DNA of 64,000 nucleotides, from the NCBI RefSeq assembly GCF_008831285.2, contig NC_045138.2:18261934-18325933 (forward strand), read 5' to 3'. Each line of letters starts with the position of its first letter. The first letter of the stretch is position 1. This document shows positions 1 to 11,074 of the stretch, piece by piece. The DNA is from Nymphaea colorata (lineage: Eukaryota > Streptophyta > Magnoliopsida > Nymphaeales > Nymphaeaceae). The translations under genes and the position numbers were made by a program. The notes below the pieces were generated by a model that worked only from the letters and a program-made list of their open reading frames with translations, had not been told where the DNA came from and did not search any database.

Positions 1-374
1 TGGTTGTCCATGGCTTCAACAGCGATGCCTCTGCGCTGCGAGAGCTTGTTTTGCCTGTGTCATCACCATCCCTGGCAACATGCATTACGCCCGGAATATC
101 TTCGGCCATGTCCTGAGACCGGAGGTTTTCATCTGGAACACCATGATCAGAGGTTTCTCTCAAAATTCGGTGCCATTGAGGCCATTTTTCTGTACTCCCA
201 GATGGAGAAATCTCATGTGAAACCAGATAGCTTCACGTTCCCTTTTCTTCTGAAGGCATGCTCGAAGTTAGGATCTATTTCTGTCGGTAACCAAGTGCAC
301 TGTCGTGCTCTAAACCTGGGGCGTCAATCGGATGTGTTTGTAAGGAACTCTCTCATCCACTTGAATGCAGGTAG
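1..374 (+). pseudogene. PPR (PLS-class) protein fragment, frameshifted and truncated
   Basis: Fragment of a pentatricopeptide-repeat protein, a family that binds organellar RNA. Two adjacent frames give consecutive PLS-type repeat text: first NMHYARNIFGHV and VFIWNTMIRGFSQN (about 79-170), then after a one-base shift near 171 EAIFLYSQMEKSHVKPD, SFTFPFLLKACSKL and SDVFVRNSLIHL (about 175-366). The shift is best explained as a single lost base. The expected following repeat (LIHLYA.CG) breaks off near 370, exactly where a foldback repeat begins, so the gene body was cut by a rearrangement. The upstream part lies outside the window. Not functional as seen; family assignment is firm. Confidence 0.8.
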
Positions 375-1200
375 CGGATGTGTTTCTTCCCCGGCCATTC
401 TCCATTCGTTTCCGTTTTCCATGTAAACTCCACCCCACCATCAGGAATGCTAGTTTGAGAATTCTCCGGCTAACAGTCCCATCATTTCCTTTAAATTTTT
501 GAATTTCCAGTCCCTTCACTCCCATCCCATTAGTCCGCCTGCTTTTTTTCCCATGAACCAATGGCCGTCTAATGTGCTTTTCAGATTAACCGCAACCATC
601 CATCGACCTTCCTTTCACGCCTACATCGGACCAGAGCAGCTTGATGCAATCGCGAAAGGAAGGTTGATTGATGGCTACGATTCAACTGAAATGAAGGTTA
701 GCCGATCGTTGGTTTAGGGGAAAAAAAGGAGGTGGACTAATGAGAGGGCAGTCAAGGAGAATTCTCAAACTGTCATGGTAGTGTTTCTGCAGAAACGTGA
801 AAGAATCGAGAATGGCTAGGGAAGAAATCTGCTCACCTCCTCGAAAGAAGAGGCCTTGTCAAAGCTCGTCTTGTTGGGCTCCCAACTTCAATTCTCTCTA
901 CATCCTGAAGAAAAGCAGACAAAGAAATAATAATAATGATAAAAAATTCTGGAACTGCATGCTTCGAACTAAGAAAAATTAAAAACACAAAACTTGGGCA
1001 GAGATCTCAATGATGTTGATCAAAAGTAGGTTTTAAGATTTTTTATTTACTTCACTCAATCAGTCCATACATGGACGGAAGGTTATTCTTTTAGTGCAAC
1101 AGAAGTGTGATTAGATACTGAAGCGTATGTCCGAGCATCACGAACGTGGATTACCAGACAATTGATGCAAATAAACTAGACCCTTGGCTGATTAATCTGA
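371..1200 (+). repeat. Foldback repeat, copy A1 (left arm truncated)
   Basis: About 80-90% similar by eye to 17310-18085 and 31230-31880. Its middle is palindromic: the stretch around 530-620 read forward resembles the reverse complement of about 640-740 (shared pieces include CATTAGTCC and CGACCTTCCTTTC), with the centre near 628. The outer left arm seen in the 16.85-kb copy is missing because the element joins the PPR relic. It also lacks a segment of about 360 bp present at 18093-18440 and 31895-32220. A 61-codon frame at 797 lies in the right arm and is probably not a gene. Confidence 0.75.
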
Positions 1201-1530
1201 TTTATCCAATATATTTGATCTAAATTAGAAATGGAAAAAAAAAAAATCTGATTAAGAAACCAGAAATTGGATGCGGAATTAAAATGACATCTCATTAAGT
1301 TCGGATTAGGATCTGATTTAGTTTAAATAAATATCATATATATAAAATGCTTTTACACTTTGAAAGTCTGTCAACTTCGATTCAAAATTTAGATTTGAAT
1401 TCAGATTTGAACGTAAAAAACAGGCTCAGATCGCATTCAATTATGACTTTTCCATATTCACTTAGGTGTATCGGATTCAAATCCAATCCATTGAGGATCA
1501 CTATCTGTTTTGATTGGATGCAAAAGAGGC
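1200..1530. mobile_element. hAT-like non-autonomous element relic
   Basis: AT-rich sequence with the same order of words as the better element at 13995-14385, read in the opposite direction (for example GACATCTCATTAAGTTCGG and TCCAATCCATTGAGGATC). Near-copies lie at 18429-18755 and 32222-32556. Its left terminus is lost in the deletion that shortened this copy of the repeat block. No target duplication is seen. Confidence 0.5.
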
Positions 1531-2243
1531 GTGCAATCAATATGCAAGCATGATAAAAGCGTCATATTAAGTCACTAAAAATAAACCCTAGCAACTATGT
1601 TTTCCATTTTTATATATCGTCTCATTGACTTCATTCATTAATATGTATTCGAATTATCCGAATCCGAATCATTTAGAACCCTAGCAACATATGTTTTTCT
1701 TGGTTCAAAATCAAATTGTATTGCAAACGTAAAACCTAATAAAAGTTCGTGCCTCCTTTAATTTATTAAAGTTTTGGTCCATCAACAACTTAGTTAAGTA
1801 GACATTGAATTTAGGCCTGAGCTTCACCCGAACCAAAAAGTTGGGCCCAGGCCAGAGCCTGACTTGACCCGATCATAATAAAATATATCAATATAATATA
1901 GGAATATAATAATTATAATGACAATATATATTTAACAAAATAAAATTGTAAATTAGTATGGATTGGACTTTCCCTTGGTTTAGCTCATAACAGTGATTAC
2001 CCAGCTTGAATGGACCAGGCCCGGGTCACAAAATTTGCCGTCGAACCTGCCGGAGCGGCTAGGCTCTGCTCGGTAACTTATTTACAATTTCATTTTGAAG
2101 GTTCAAGGAACCAACCTATCTACTTGCAGAACTCCCCTCTTTCATCTCTCTGGCCATGACGTCGCCATCGTCATGCTTTTATTGCTGATCTTCCATTCTC
2201 CTCTCTTTCTTCTTTCTTTTGTTCATCCTTTATTTTTCATTTT
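1530..2243. other. Intergenic, AT-rich with a GGGCCCAGGCC-type repeat patch
   Basis: No gene seen. GC-rich patches at 1815-1880 and 2000-2065 (GGGCCCAGGCC, CAGGCCCGGGTC) flank an AT-rich middle, a composition typical of small non-autonomous TIR elements. No clean termini were found. Confidence 0.4.
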
Positions 2244-2490
2244 TACGGGCATTGGGCCGGCCCAACATCCAGAAACCAGGCTCGGGCCCGGCACGACTCA
2301 AAAAAAGCATGTGCCATAGCCCCGTTAAATATAAAATAATATATAAATATAATTAATTGTAATAAAATATTACAAATATATATAAAAATTAATAAAAAAA
2401 TTTAAAAACAACTATCGAGCCCAAATCGAGCTTATCGAGCCCACTCGGGCTGGGTACTAGGTACCCGGCGGCTGCACGGCCCAATGCCTA
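2244..2490. mobile_element. Possible short TIR element (GGCATTGGGCCG ends)
   Basis: The left end near 2247 reads GGGCATTGGGCCGG and the right end near 2478-2488 is the reverse complement of GGCATTGGGCCGTG, about 12 of 13 matching terminal bases. The inside is AT-rich. I found no convincing target duplication, so class is uncertain (hAT-like composition). Confidence 0.4.
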
Positions 2491-2502
2491 GCCTAACTCT
2501 CA

Positions 2503-2965
2503 CACACACATACACACATGTACTGATGTACACACCATGGGCACCCTCAAGTTGTTGCAGACCAGCTTGATGGTTGCTCCTTAAAACAGAGAGCAAGGAA
2601 ACAGAAAAGATCTCTCTCTCTCTTTGCTGTAAACCGCTTCACCATTGAACCTGAAGCAAGCGAAATGGCTTTCTCATTAGCTTTTTTAATATTTCACTGT
2701 TCAAACAGGCATCAGCCCCTCGAGACTGACTTGTCTCTCTATGACGGACACCATCAGAAAACAGAGCAGTAAAGGGGAGCTCAGCTCAAACAACGCTGAA
2801 GAACAAGAAACTGGATGTCATATAAGAATCTTGTGAGTCTTAGTCATCATATAGACCGAGCATAGGAGTGGTGCCAACCAGAGTGTCCACGTCCTTGTAA
2901 GCGCAGGATTTGCAGTAAACAACTCCCTCCACGGCCACACGACTGCGAGGAGGCCAATTTGCTCC
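2503..2965 (-). pseudogene. Pollen Ole e 1-like / proline-rich protein fragment
   Basis: Minus-strand exon ending at 2857 encodes RSRVAVEGVVYCKSCAYKD followed by VDTLVGTTPML, then a GT donor. After a 269-bp intron an acceptor AG gives an exon starting at 2579 that encodes GATIKLVCNNLRVPM. Phases match (G + GA = Gly). The VEGVVYC.SC and TPL.GA.VKLVC patterns are the Ole e 1 / extensin-like domain of secreted plant cell-wall proteins. The second exon dissolves into a CA-rich microsatellite near 2505. I found no signal peptide exon or C-terminus, so this is a fragment. Recognition is by motif only. Confidence 0.6.
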
Positions 2966-2989
2966 CTTCTTAGTTTTATTTATTTTTTT

Positions 2990-4950
2990 CGTCCATTTTG
3001 AGAACCTTAATTAGTTCATACTTCTGTCTCTCTTGCAGAGGCCAATTTGCTCTTATTAAAGTCGCCTGTTGGGGTGGGATTCTCTTACCAAAACACCTCT
3101 TATGATATTCCCAAGCTTGGAGACAGGATCACAGGTATATTCTTCTTCTGGACCTTTCATCAGTGGCTGTTGCTTAAAACATTTCAGTATAATTATAGGA
3201 TATTTCATACCTAACGCGTATCTCATAAAATATGATCTAAAACATTGTCAAAAATATCATCCTTGGGTTTGGCCTGTGCTCTTGCGCTCGTGTTAGTAGA
3301 GAGTTTGTCTTATATTTCTTTCCTTCTGGACTTGAAAAGGAAATGTGAGTGAAAATCCCTTGCACTTACATGATGGGGATAGTGGGAGGAGAGTCGCAAG
3401 GTAACAGTCAACTAAATGATAGGAAATTTGAACAGGAAATTTTGAACATAAAGATCAAGTTATATTCTAAGAAAAGAGCCTTACTGTTTTCTTGCTGCTG
3501 AGTTATTTTATTGTGCTGACAAACAAGGTTGGGTGAACTCTGTACCCATGTTTCAAAGATCCCTTTTCATAAACAGGCATGATTAAGCATGATTTGTGAA
3601 ACAAAACTCGCCACAACAGATGTACATAGAATGTGAATTCACTGTAAAAGAGAACCTCATCTTACCCGTAGCCTCATCACAGTTGAGCCATGTGCTTGCA
3701 GATCCTGTCAACTTCATAATGGGGCCACTTTAGTGTCTTCATACTGTACATAAACGTGCATTATTGGATTTGCTGGCTTGTTTCTCAGGTCTAAAAGGAG
3801 CAAACGTATCTCAACGGATTGTCATGGGCCACTTCCAATACCAACATAGCAAAACCCGGTTTATCATATTTTTCACCAGATCCAACTGAACATATTCCAA
3901 TTACGGTTGGCATCTGAATGATACCGGCCCATTAACATGTCCAGTAATACCTTAACTCGGGTTCATCTGTTCAAATAGTTGCAGGAAGAAATAATGTGCC
4001 CTTTTCGGCTGGTTCTCTTGTGCCTTTGTGGGATGATATTGTGTATTACCTAGTAGCTTCTTGAGATAAGATTAAAATGTTACAAAAATTCAACTAGTAA
4101 ATCGGATCTAATAGATTTGAAGATTAATAATGTAGCATTTATACGTCATAAATTTTGGTACATCATAGTTTTATGTTCCTTTTTGTTCCTATATTTTTGA
4201 ACTTTATAATTACATTTTTTTATTGTCTTTTCTATGCCTTTCTTTTCTTTTTCACGCTCTCACATACTCTTTCTCAATTTTTTGTTTTTCTATCTCTCAT
4301 TTTCTCATTTGGCAACCCTCATTCCACCCTAAGATTGGTGGATTTTAGGAAATAGAGAAGACATGCAGCCCCAAAATGGGACTGGTTTTACTCGTTATCT
4401 ATATATATTGTGGTTTGATTTTTTTCCAGGTCATGATATTAATTTGACATTGCTTTTGATAAAAAAAAAAGGCCTGCCTTTTTAATTATATGTCGTTGTC
4501 TTTATATTCCATGTTTCTACTACATCTAGAAGCAGTTCATAAATTTAATATTTAATTCCTTTGCTTTTTTACAATGACGAATCAACGGGTTGCACCCCAT
4601 GTCAAAATCTAGCTAAATTGGCACTGGTCATGGCTTGAAATTGGAAGGTTCCACCTTGAATTCAGTTCATTTAATTTTTCAGCTTATGCTAAGTTAACTT
4701 TAATGTGAAATAAACATTTACAAGTGACCAATTTACTATGTTCATACTTGCGACATAGACCAGCTATGCAGATCTAACCCTGTGAGTTTATTCTATAATG
4801 GAAAAACCATGTACACTAGACAAGAGGAACGTATTGTATGAAGACAGAACAATAGTGCGATCTACAAGAGATTCTGCCCAATGGACAGCAATCAAACAAC
4901 CTCTTAAGGGTAATTATGTATATATACCACTCAAATATATCAAAGCATTT
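2990..4950. other. Intergenic, no gene recognised
   Basis: AT-rich sequence with short frames only (3069-3296, 4155-4355) that show no family motif. Poly-T/pyrimidine-rich text dominates 4190-4300. Confidence 0.6.
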
Positions 4951-5755
4951 ATGCACTTATTCCCCACTGGACCCAAATAACTCGAGCAGCTGGAGGAATA
5001 GGTTGATGATGTCCATATAGATGACACCCAGCGAAGCCCAACTGTTATCGTCATGGCTGTGTGTCTTGAGGAGGTTGCTTGTATCATAAATGATGTATCC
5101 ACTGAATAGGACTGTCCTGTGAATGCTGAAGATTATGGGGATGATTTTGCCAAAGGAAAAAAAGACCTGATAAAAACAAAGCACAACCGCAATTCAATGC
5201 TTTGGACAAAATAAATCAAAAGAAAATGGAATGAAAATTTTAGTTGCAGGCATACCCTCATGATGCCAAGGCAAACAAGAGACATCAAAGAGCAAAAGAG
5301 GAAAGTCCCCTCAAATTGTGTGTCATGGACCCGATTTGTTGCCCAAAATACATAGAGAGTCAAGCTCACGGCTAGCAAAACCGTTACACTCACAGCTTCG
5401 AGGACAATCCTGCCTGCTCCAGCCAACAGAAAAAATTAAATGAAATTTTCACAGGAAAAGTTGCAGAATTTTACTAAGCAACATTGATAATATGTGACGA
5501 TTCGAAGGGGCGTCATATTACTATTGGTTGAATGCATGAAACATTATATGGATCATGAAGGAAAACCTATAGGTCACACTCTTGTGTTGATAGAATATTA
5601 CTCAACGATAGGAAAGGTAAAATTTTCCAGCCATCCATACTTCTCTTCAATCACGACTGCCGGTTACAATACTGTCCGATATAATATTGTCTGGTGTATC
5701 AATGAAAATGGCTGGTGCGGCGACTGTGAGAGGCCAGAAGATGTCTCTGTAGCAT

Positions 5756-8343
5756 AAGAAAATAAACGAGAAACTGAAACTATGTGAGGGACCATTTGTT
5801 GCTTTGTTAAGACAGGGAATATGTGAGTGCCCCGGCAAATCAACTGTTCATCCGGAATGAAAATCCAAGTTTTCAGTTGGGCCGCTTGATGGCCTGGAAA
5901 TTTACTATACACCAAGAAATAAAAATCAATTTTTTGAAATCCATCCTGTTTATCAAACAAGAGCCGTTGAGGCCGATTCCTGAAACATCTTTCTAGAATT
6001 CCCCTTGATAGGTCGGACGGAAATTCCAGGATGAAAAATAAGACCGTTGCTTCCTGCGATGGGCTGGGAGGCAACCGCCAAAAAACTTACTCTCCAGTCT
6101 CCATGGATGCGAGGCTATGTGCTTCTAGCATCCATCTCCCATTTCCAGAAACTAGCTGCTTTGGTTATAAAGATGAACAAAGCCAAAACAAAAACCAATG
6201 AGTACATAAGCTATATATGAGATAAGCAAAAGCCATGTTTGTTTCCACATATTCTGATTATCCAACAGGAACTTTCAATGACTCGATTTGAGAACAGAAA
6301 TTAGCTTCGAATCAATAAAAGGAAAAACCAATAATGTGGAAATCAGGGGTTCAGATGGAGGTCGGCTCGAACATGGGAGGCAGACGGCCTTACCACCGGA
6401 TTGAAGATGGTCGTCGTCTCGAACATGGGAGGCAAACGGCCTTACCACAGGAGTGAAGATGTGGGCCGGCTGGAACAGGGGACACAGACAGCCTTACCAC
6501 TGGGGTGATGATAGGGGCCGGCTGGAATGGGGGAGTGACTCGACGTATGTTGTTGGGGTTGAGATGAGTGTCGACTGGAAGCTCGGCTGCTACTTAGGAG
6601 GCAGACAAGCAGCTGCCTGGGTTCAGATGGTGCCAGCTGTTTGATGGGCACAGGCGGGGAAGACGATTCTCGCCAAGGTGTGAGGATGCATCCTTACCAC
6701 TAGCAAATTGTTAGCACCGAAATACTTTCGACAAAGAGGAAGGAGGGTTTCTCCTGGGTGGGGATCAAGGTTGGCTGCCGGTGAGGAAGATGCCGATCTT
6801 CCCCGAGCTCGGTTCCGGGGGTCAGAGTTGGGGAAGGGGGAAGTTCCGTTGAGCGAGGCAGAGAGCGTCCGCGGGGAGTTAGAGAAAGGGGAACCTCCAC
6901 AGCGTAGGCAGGCAGCGTCCACAGGAGAGAGCGATCAACGGGGGAGTTGGGGAAGGGGTGACGTCAAGGACAGCGGACGGTCATCGATTCTCCTTGTGCT
7001 CACGGACGGCTAAGATTGTCCTGACGATCTTGCAAATATCTTCCCACTTCCCTTCTCCGCCCAAAGAAGGAGAAGGAAGTCACTCGGCGAAGGGGAAACC
7101 CTTCGAAGGTACGCCTCCTCAGTCATGAATCCGCCTCGTTTCTTTCTTCTCTAGTACGCTATCTCTCTTTCTCTCTCGTTCTTTCTCATCCTCTGAGTTT
7201 AATGTTATAAGGTGACCAACACATTTTGTGTTTCTCTGGGTTTGTGTTGCTATTGATATGTTTAACTGTATCGGAATCTGTTTTCCTTATTGGGGTCTCT
7301 AATGATTTGGTTCTGTATTTGATTGTGGGGAGTTTTCTTTTTGGTTACTGATAAGTGAGACGGTTTTCATTGCATTGGTAGTCCGATCCTACCAGTGACC
7401 TTGTTTAATGAAGGACCAGTGTGGATCTTCAAGGCGAAAAGTTATAATGGCATCTTTGGTATCACGAGCTTCTATTTGTTAATGTTTGGTGGAAGTGCTT
7501 TAGTGATGTTCCTCTGAATCATTTTAAAGTTTGGCAGTGGATGATCTTTGGGTGAAAAGGAAGTCGGTATTTTTCTTTTTTTTTCTCTATCCCCTTCAAA
7601 GGGCACTATGCTACGGATTTAGATAAATCGTTTGGGTAGCCATTGGATCATCTAAGCGTAAATTGTAAATCGGTGAAGTTACAAGTGGAAATGCAAAGAG
7701 CAATATGCTAAACCGCTCATTTCAACCGCTCGATCAAACAGCTGATATCGATTCCCACTCGGCCCGCTAAGTCGAGAAAAATGAGCAGTTTCGTTTGATA
7801 AACCGCTTCCTTTTTCGCGGTTTCTCTCTCCCTCGCTCACTGGAAGAACCCCAAAGTTTTCTATGCCATGGAAACAAACACCAGAAGAACGTCTAATTCA
7901 CCATTAAATGTCGTTGGTTAGAGGAGGCACATCGACAAGAATCACACACTCTTCATACATAGGAGAAGAAAGCTTAGGAAACAATAACAGGAGGAGAAAT
8001 TTTGAAAAGGAAAAGAAAATCGCCAAAATCAAAATGCAGCAATAAAGAAAGTTTTGTGGAACATCCCTCAACGCAAACACGATTCAAACATCTATGCATG
8101 CACCTGAAGCCAAGATTTTAAACTTATACATTGAGAAGCAGCTAAGCATGAGACAATGACCACTACAGATGGGTTTAAGACAAGAATAAATGTGTAAGAT
8201 AGTAACATTATGCATTTACATTTCAACCAAAACAACATGTTACAAAGTCAAGCACGAAGACCATAATCAAAGAATTACAAATGAATATGCAATACAAGCC
8301 TAACATTTGATAGCGAGAAGAAAATAAACGAGAAACTGAAACT
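5756..8343. repeat. Insertion in LFG intron 2 flanked by a perfect 26-bp direct repeat
   Basis: The 26-mer beginning AAGAAAATAAACGAGAAACT occurs at 5756-5781 and 8318-8343. Outside it both flanks match the intron of the other LFG copy (40680-40958 and 38392-38470), so 5782-8317 (about 2.54 kb) looks like an insertion that duplicated intron sequence. The inserted DNA is locally GC-rich (6360-7110), has a 52-bp minisatellite, a CT-rich stretch at 7140-7200 and no recognisable transposase or protein. Confidence 0.7.
6369..6630. repeat. 52-bp minisatellite
   Basis: Units begin at 6369, 6421, 6473 and 6525 (exactly 52 bp apart) with the pattern GAAC.TGGGAGGCA.ACGGCC.TTACCAC; a fifth, degenerate unit begins near 6578. 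It lies inside the inserted block of LFG intron 2. Confidence 0.85.
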
Positions 8344-9192
8344 GCTGGTTTACAAAGTTCAGAAAGAGAGGAGACTTGGCATACCGCTGACGAAGTCACA
8401 GGCCAATCCCACAGGGAAGCTCATGGAGACCGTAAACAAACTGAGACGAAGAAAATTGAGCAGTTGCTTTTCACGGCAAAACTTGACAGGAATTAAAACT
8501 GCACGAGCAAAAAAGAGAAGTTAAATTAAGTTGATGAATTTTTCGGCAATCAAGAACTACCATGTGAGTGAACTAGTATATGATTCAGGATGAATCTATT
8601 TTGTGAAATGTGGGTTATTTAGTCTACACCCCTGTGCACAATTTACACGCACAGGTATGTAATGATCAAAATATATCAGAAAAAATATAAAAAGGAAGAT
8701 TTTAGAAGGATGAAAGGAGATTATGAAATATTAAGTCCAAAATATATATTTTTTATAAAAAAATTCTAAAAATACCTCAACCCCTTCTTTTAGGTGTATT
8801 TGTTGCATGCAACGAGATGCATGCAACTCGATCTCGTGATTATTTGACAGTAAGAAACCTTCATTGGAAATTCCTTCGAAGGGAGCAAAGTGGAAAATGA
8901 GAGTGGCACTCACCGAAGTAACTTCTGACGAGGCTGGCATTGTAGGCTGCCGATCCGAGGGTCACTGGGGATAAGAAGTCGGTGACAGAATTGATGGTCA
9001 TGACAATGGAGCAGACCAAGAGATTGACGAGGAGCTGCAGGAAGAGGATGGATTAGATCTTCATCGTGAATGGCCATGGAAGCCCAATGTCGCCCATCAC
9101 CTGGGTGTGTAGTGTTTGTGTCACACTTACCTCGACGTTGTCACCTTCCATGTTGGTTGTCATCTCTACCACCGTGCTGTTACTTCTACCCT

Positions 9193-10169
9193 GATAAAAA
9201 GCCATCTGTAAATTGGTTAAAAACAAATCTTGGATCTGGATCCAAACAAATGAGAATAATAAATAAAATCCAAAATATAAGAAATAGACCTTGATGCTCC
9301 CCTCCTGCGTCAGCCCCAACCATACAAAATCACATACAAAATCAAGTAATTATAATAAAAAAAAAAGAAAAAAAAGAAAACTGAAGGTCACTGTCTCCAG
9401 ACAGAACACTTCGGAAGATGGTAGCCCGCAAGTTGGCACACTTGCTTCGGAAACCGCCATTACATATCGAGTTAGCCCAAATGGCTTCCTCCAGTTAGCA
9501 ATAAGTTGAATTTGTCTTCTTCGTATAATGTGGACTAAAGAAATTCAGCTAGATATTCATGATCAATGAAATTTACGTTCCCTACTTGGTGCAAATTAGA
9601 TGCCTACATCTTTTCATGTTGCTTTCTCATTCTACCTTCATTTTCTGAGATTGGCTTCAAGAAGAAAAGTTGGTGTGGCCAAATTGACCTTCGTATACTT
9701 TGTATAAGCATTAGGTTAGGTTACAAGGTGTTATACCCTATTAGCACGAAAGAGAGGAGAGGCCGTTTGACAATAGGAGCAGATCATTACTGTTTCAAGG
9801 TTCTACCATAAAAATTTGATGCTAAAACTATATTACAATATCCCAATTATACTATACTGAGCTTGAGTTTTATTTAAGACCGTGAATCACATTCACTGCA
9901 ATCTTCCACCTTCGTAAGAAAGGCTATGATAACTAGATATTCATTAATGCGAAGGGTGAGAGTTTGTCTCCTAAAAGCAATTCTCTCTTTGAGCAAGCTA
10001 AAGCTGTTAATCTATCACTTAATTAAATTTTAAGCTCGCAAGAGATCTAGGGAAGATAGTGCAATCAAAGACAAGGAAAAAAAACAAAAGAAAAAACTTG
10101 GAGCACAACATTGTCAAGTCTAGATTGTCTTCTTACCTCTTCTGACATCATTTCCCAGCACAAGCACAA

Positions 10170-10172
<3 letters not shown>
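9193..10172. other. Intergenic, no gene recognised
   Basis: Homology to the other LFG copy stops at about 9192. Short frames at 9291-9509 and 9566-9811 have no motif I know. An A-rich run lies at 9355-9380. Confidence 0.55.

Positions 10173-10211
<39 letters not shown>
10173..10211. repeat. (TC)n microsatellite
   Basis: Uninterrupted TC dinucleotides, about 39 bp. Confidence 0.95.
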
Positions 10212-10214
<3 letters not shown>

Positions 10215-10359
10215 TTCTTCGTTTTCATCCCCCAACCTTCCTCATTTATAGAGGAGGTTGATTTTGACAGGGTCTATTATGGATGTATTTATTATTTACT
10301 CCGTCCTGGTTTATTTTATTTTGAGGTCAACAAGGTTACAAGCGTGTCCAGTGGAGGAA

Positions 10360-11074
10360 CTAACTTTTATTACATTTTGAACCTTCCTTTCTTTTGCCTT
10401 TATTCCAGAAGATGTAATCTCTTCCTACATTCCTGCAACTGTGACGGATCGATGATCTTATCTCAGGCGACGATGCCTGCATACATGTTACGATTGTTCC
10501 GGGCCCATTAATGATCGGGACCTTTTGTCCGTTACGCCAAAGCTTGTGCTCCGGCTGGAGGAGACAACGGAAAATCATAATTTATGAGTTTCGGGACTGC
10601 ACGTTGACGTTTGGGAGTCTGGTGCAATAAGGACGCCCCTATTTTAATATGGCGGGAGAAAGGAGCCCCGCAGCTGCCACCCAACCCACCATGAAGAAGA
10701 GTGAGAACCAGTGGTCTGGATTGAAGCTGACGGTGATCATAAGTGGGCACTACTAGTTGGTTTTTGTGATAGATAGAGAGTGAAATTAAACGCTAGTGGC
10801 CGCATCAGATATGTCGTCCGGTCAAGCGACTCTCCCGCGGTGGGCCACCAGCTTTGCATGGGTCCAACACTCTGCAGCCCTAAAGTCCAATCTCTATAAA
10901 GCCAACGATCTAGGAAGCCAACGACACGTCATTCACATCTTAAAAAGTTTGATAACTATCAAAAAGGGAAGGAGGGTACCGTCACCTTCCTCCCCTTTTT
11001 GAAGATTCAGGCGGAGGTTTCCTTCTCCAATCGGAACTGAGGCAGATCCTTCTTGGACCCCGAACGGATCTTAT
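10360..11074. other. Unassigned sequence; source-like segment for the neighbouring hairpin loop
   Basis: No gene recognised. The stretch 10450-10505 is the near reverse complement of 11395-11445, the loop of the palindrome next door (shared word CAGGCATCGTCGCCTGAG in one orientation). Short minus frames at 10360-10750 have no known motif. Confidence 0.5.

Larger units (their letters stand above)
4957..9172 (-). pseudogene. LFG: LIFEGUARD (BI-1 family) gene, inverted copy with start loss and early stop
   Basis: Four exons on the minus strand: 9172-8914, 8498-8385, 5413-5256, 5166-4957 (259, 114, 158, 210 nt), the same lengths and phases as the intact copy at 37619-41414, all with GT/AG borders. 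LFG proteins are multi-pass membrane cell-death suppressors of ER/Golgi. Exons 2-4 keep an open frame with typical text (LSLTLYVFWA, SGYIIYDTSNLL, YMDIINLFLQLLELFG) and both conserved membrane aspartates (YDT and YMD). Exon 1 is damaged: the start is GTG instead of ATG (9172-9170), and codon 40 is TAA (9055-9053) where the other copy has TAC. Downstream Met codons could only give a shortened protein. Homology to the other copy starts at about 9192 and ends with exon 4. Intron 2 carries a 2.5-kb insertion. Confidence 0.85.

Noticed and set aside
797-982. 61-codon frame MAREEICSPPRKKRP, repeated in the other foldback copies (31519)
   Set aside because: It is the antisense of the mirrored codon-like stretch in the other arm and is not open in the 17.7-kb copy.
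5494-5757. 87-codon plus frame
   Set aside because: Lies antisense inside LFG intron 2, in sequence shared with the intron of the other copy where the frame is not kept.
7455-7470. TTTGGTATCACGAGC, resembling a retrotransposon primer-binding site
   Set aside because: No LTR pair, polypurine tract or gag-pol sequence around it.
7690-7830. Possible small inverted repeat (AACCGCTCATTT... and ...GATAAACCGCTT)
   Set aside because: Matches are short and scattered; could be chance in an AT-rich context.
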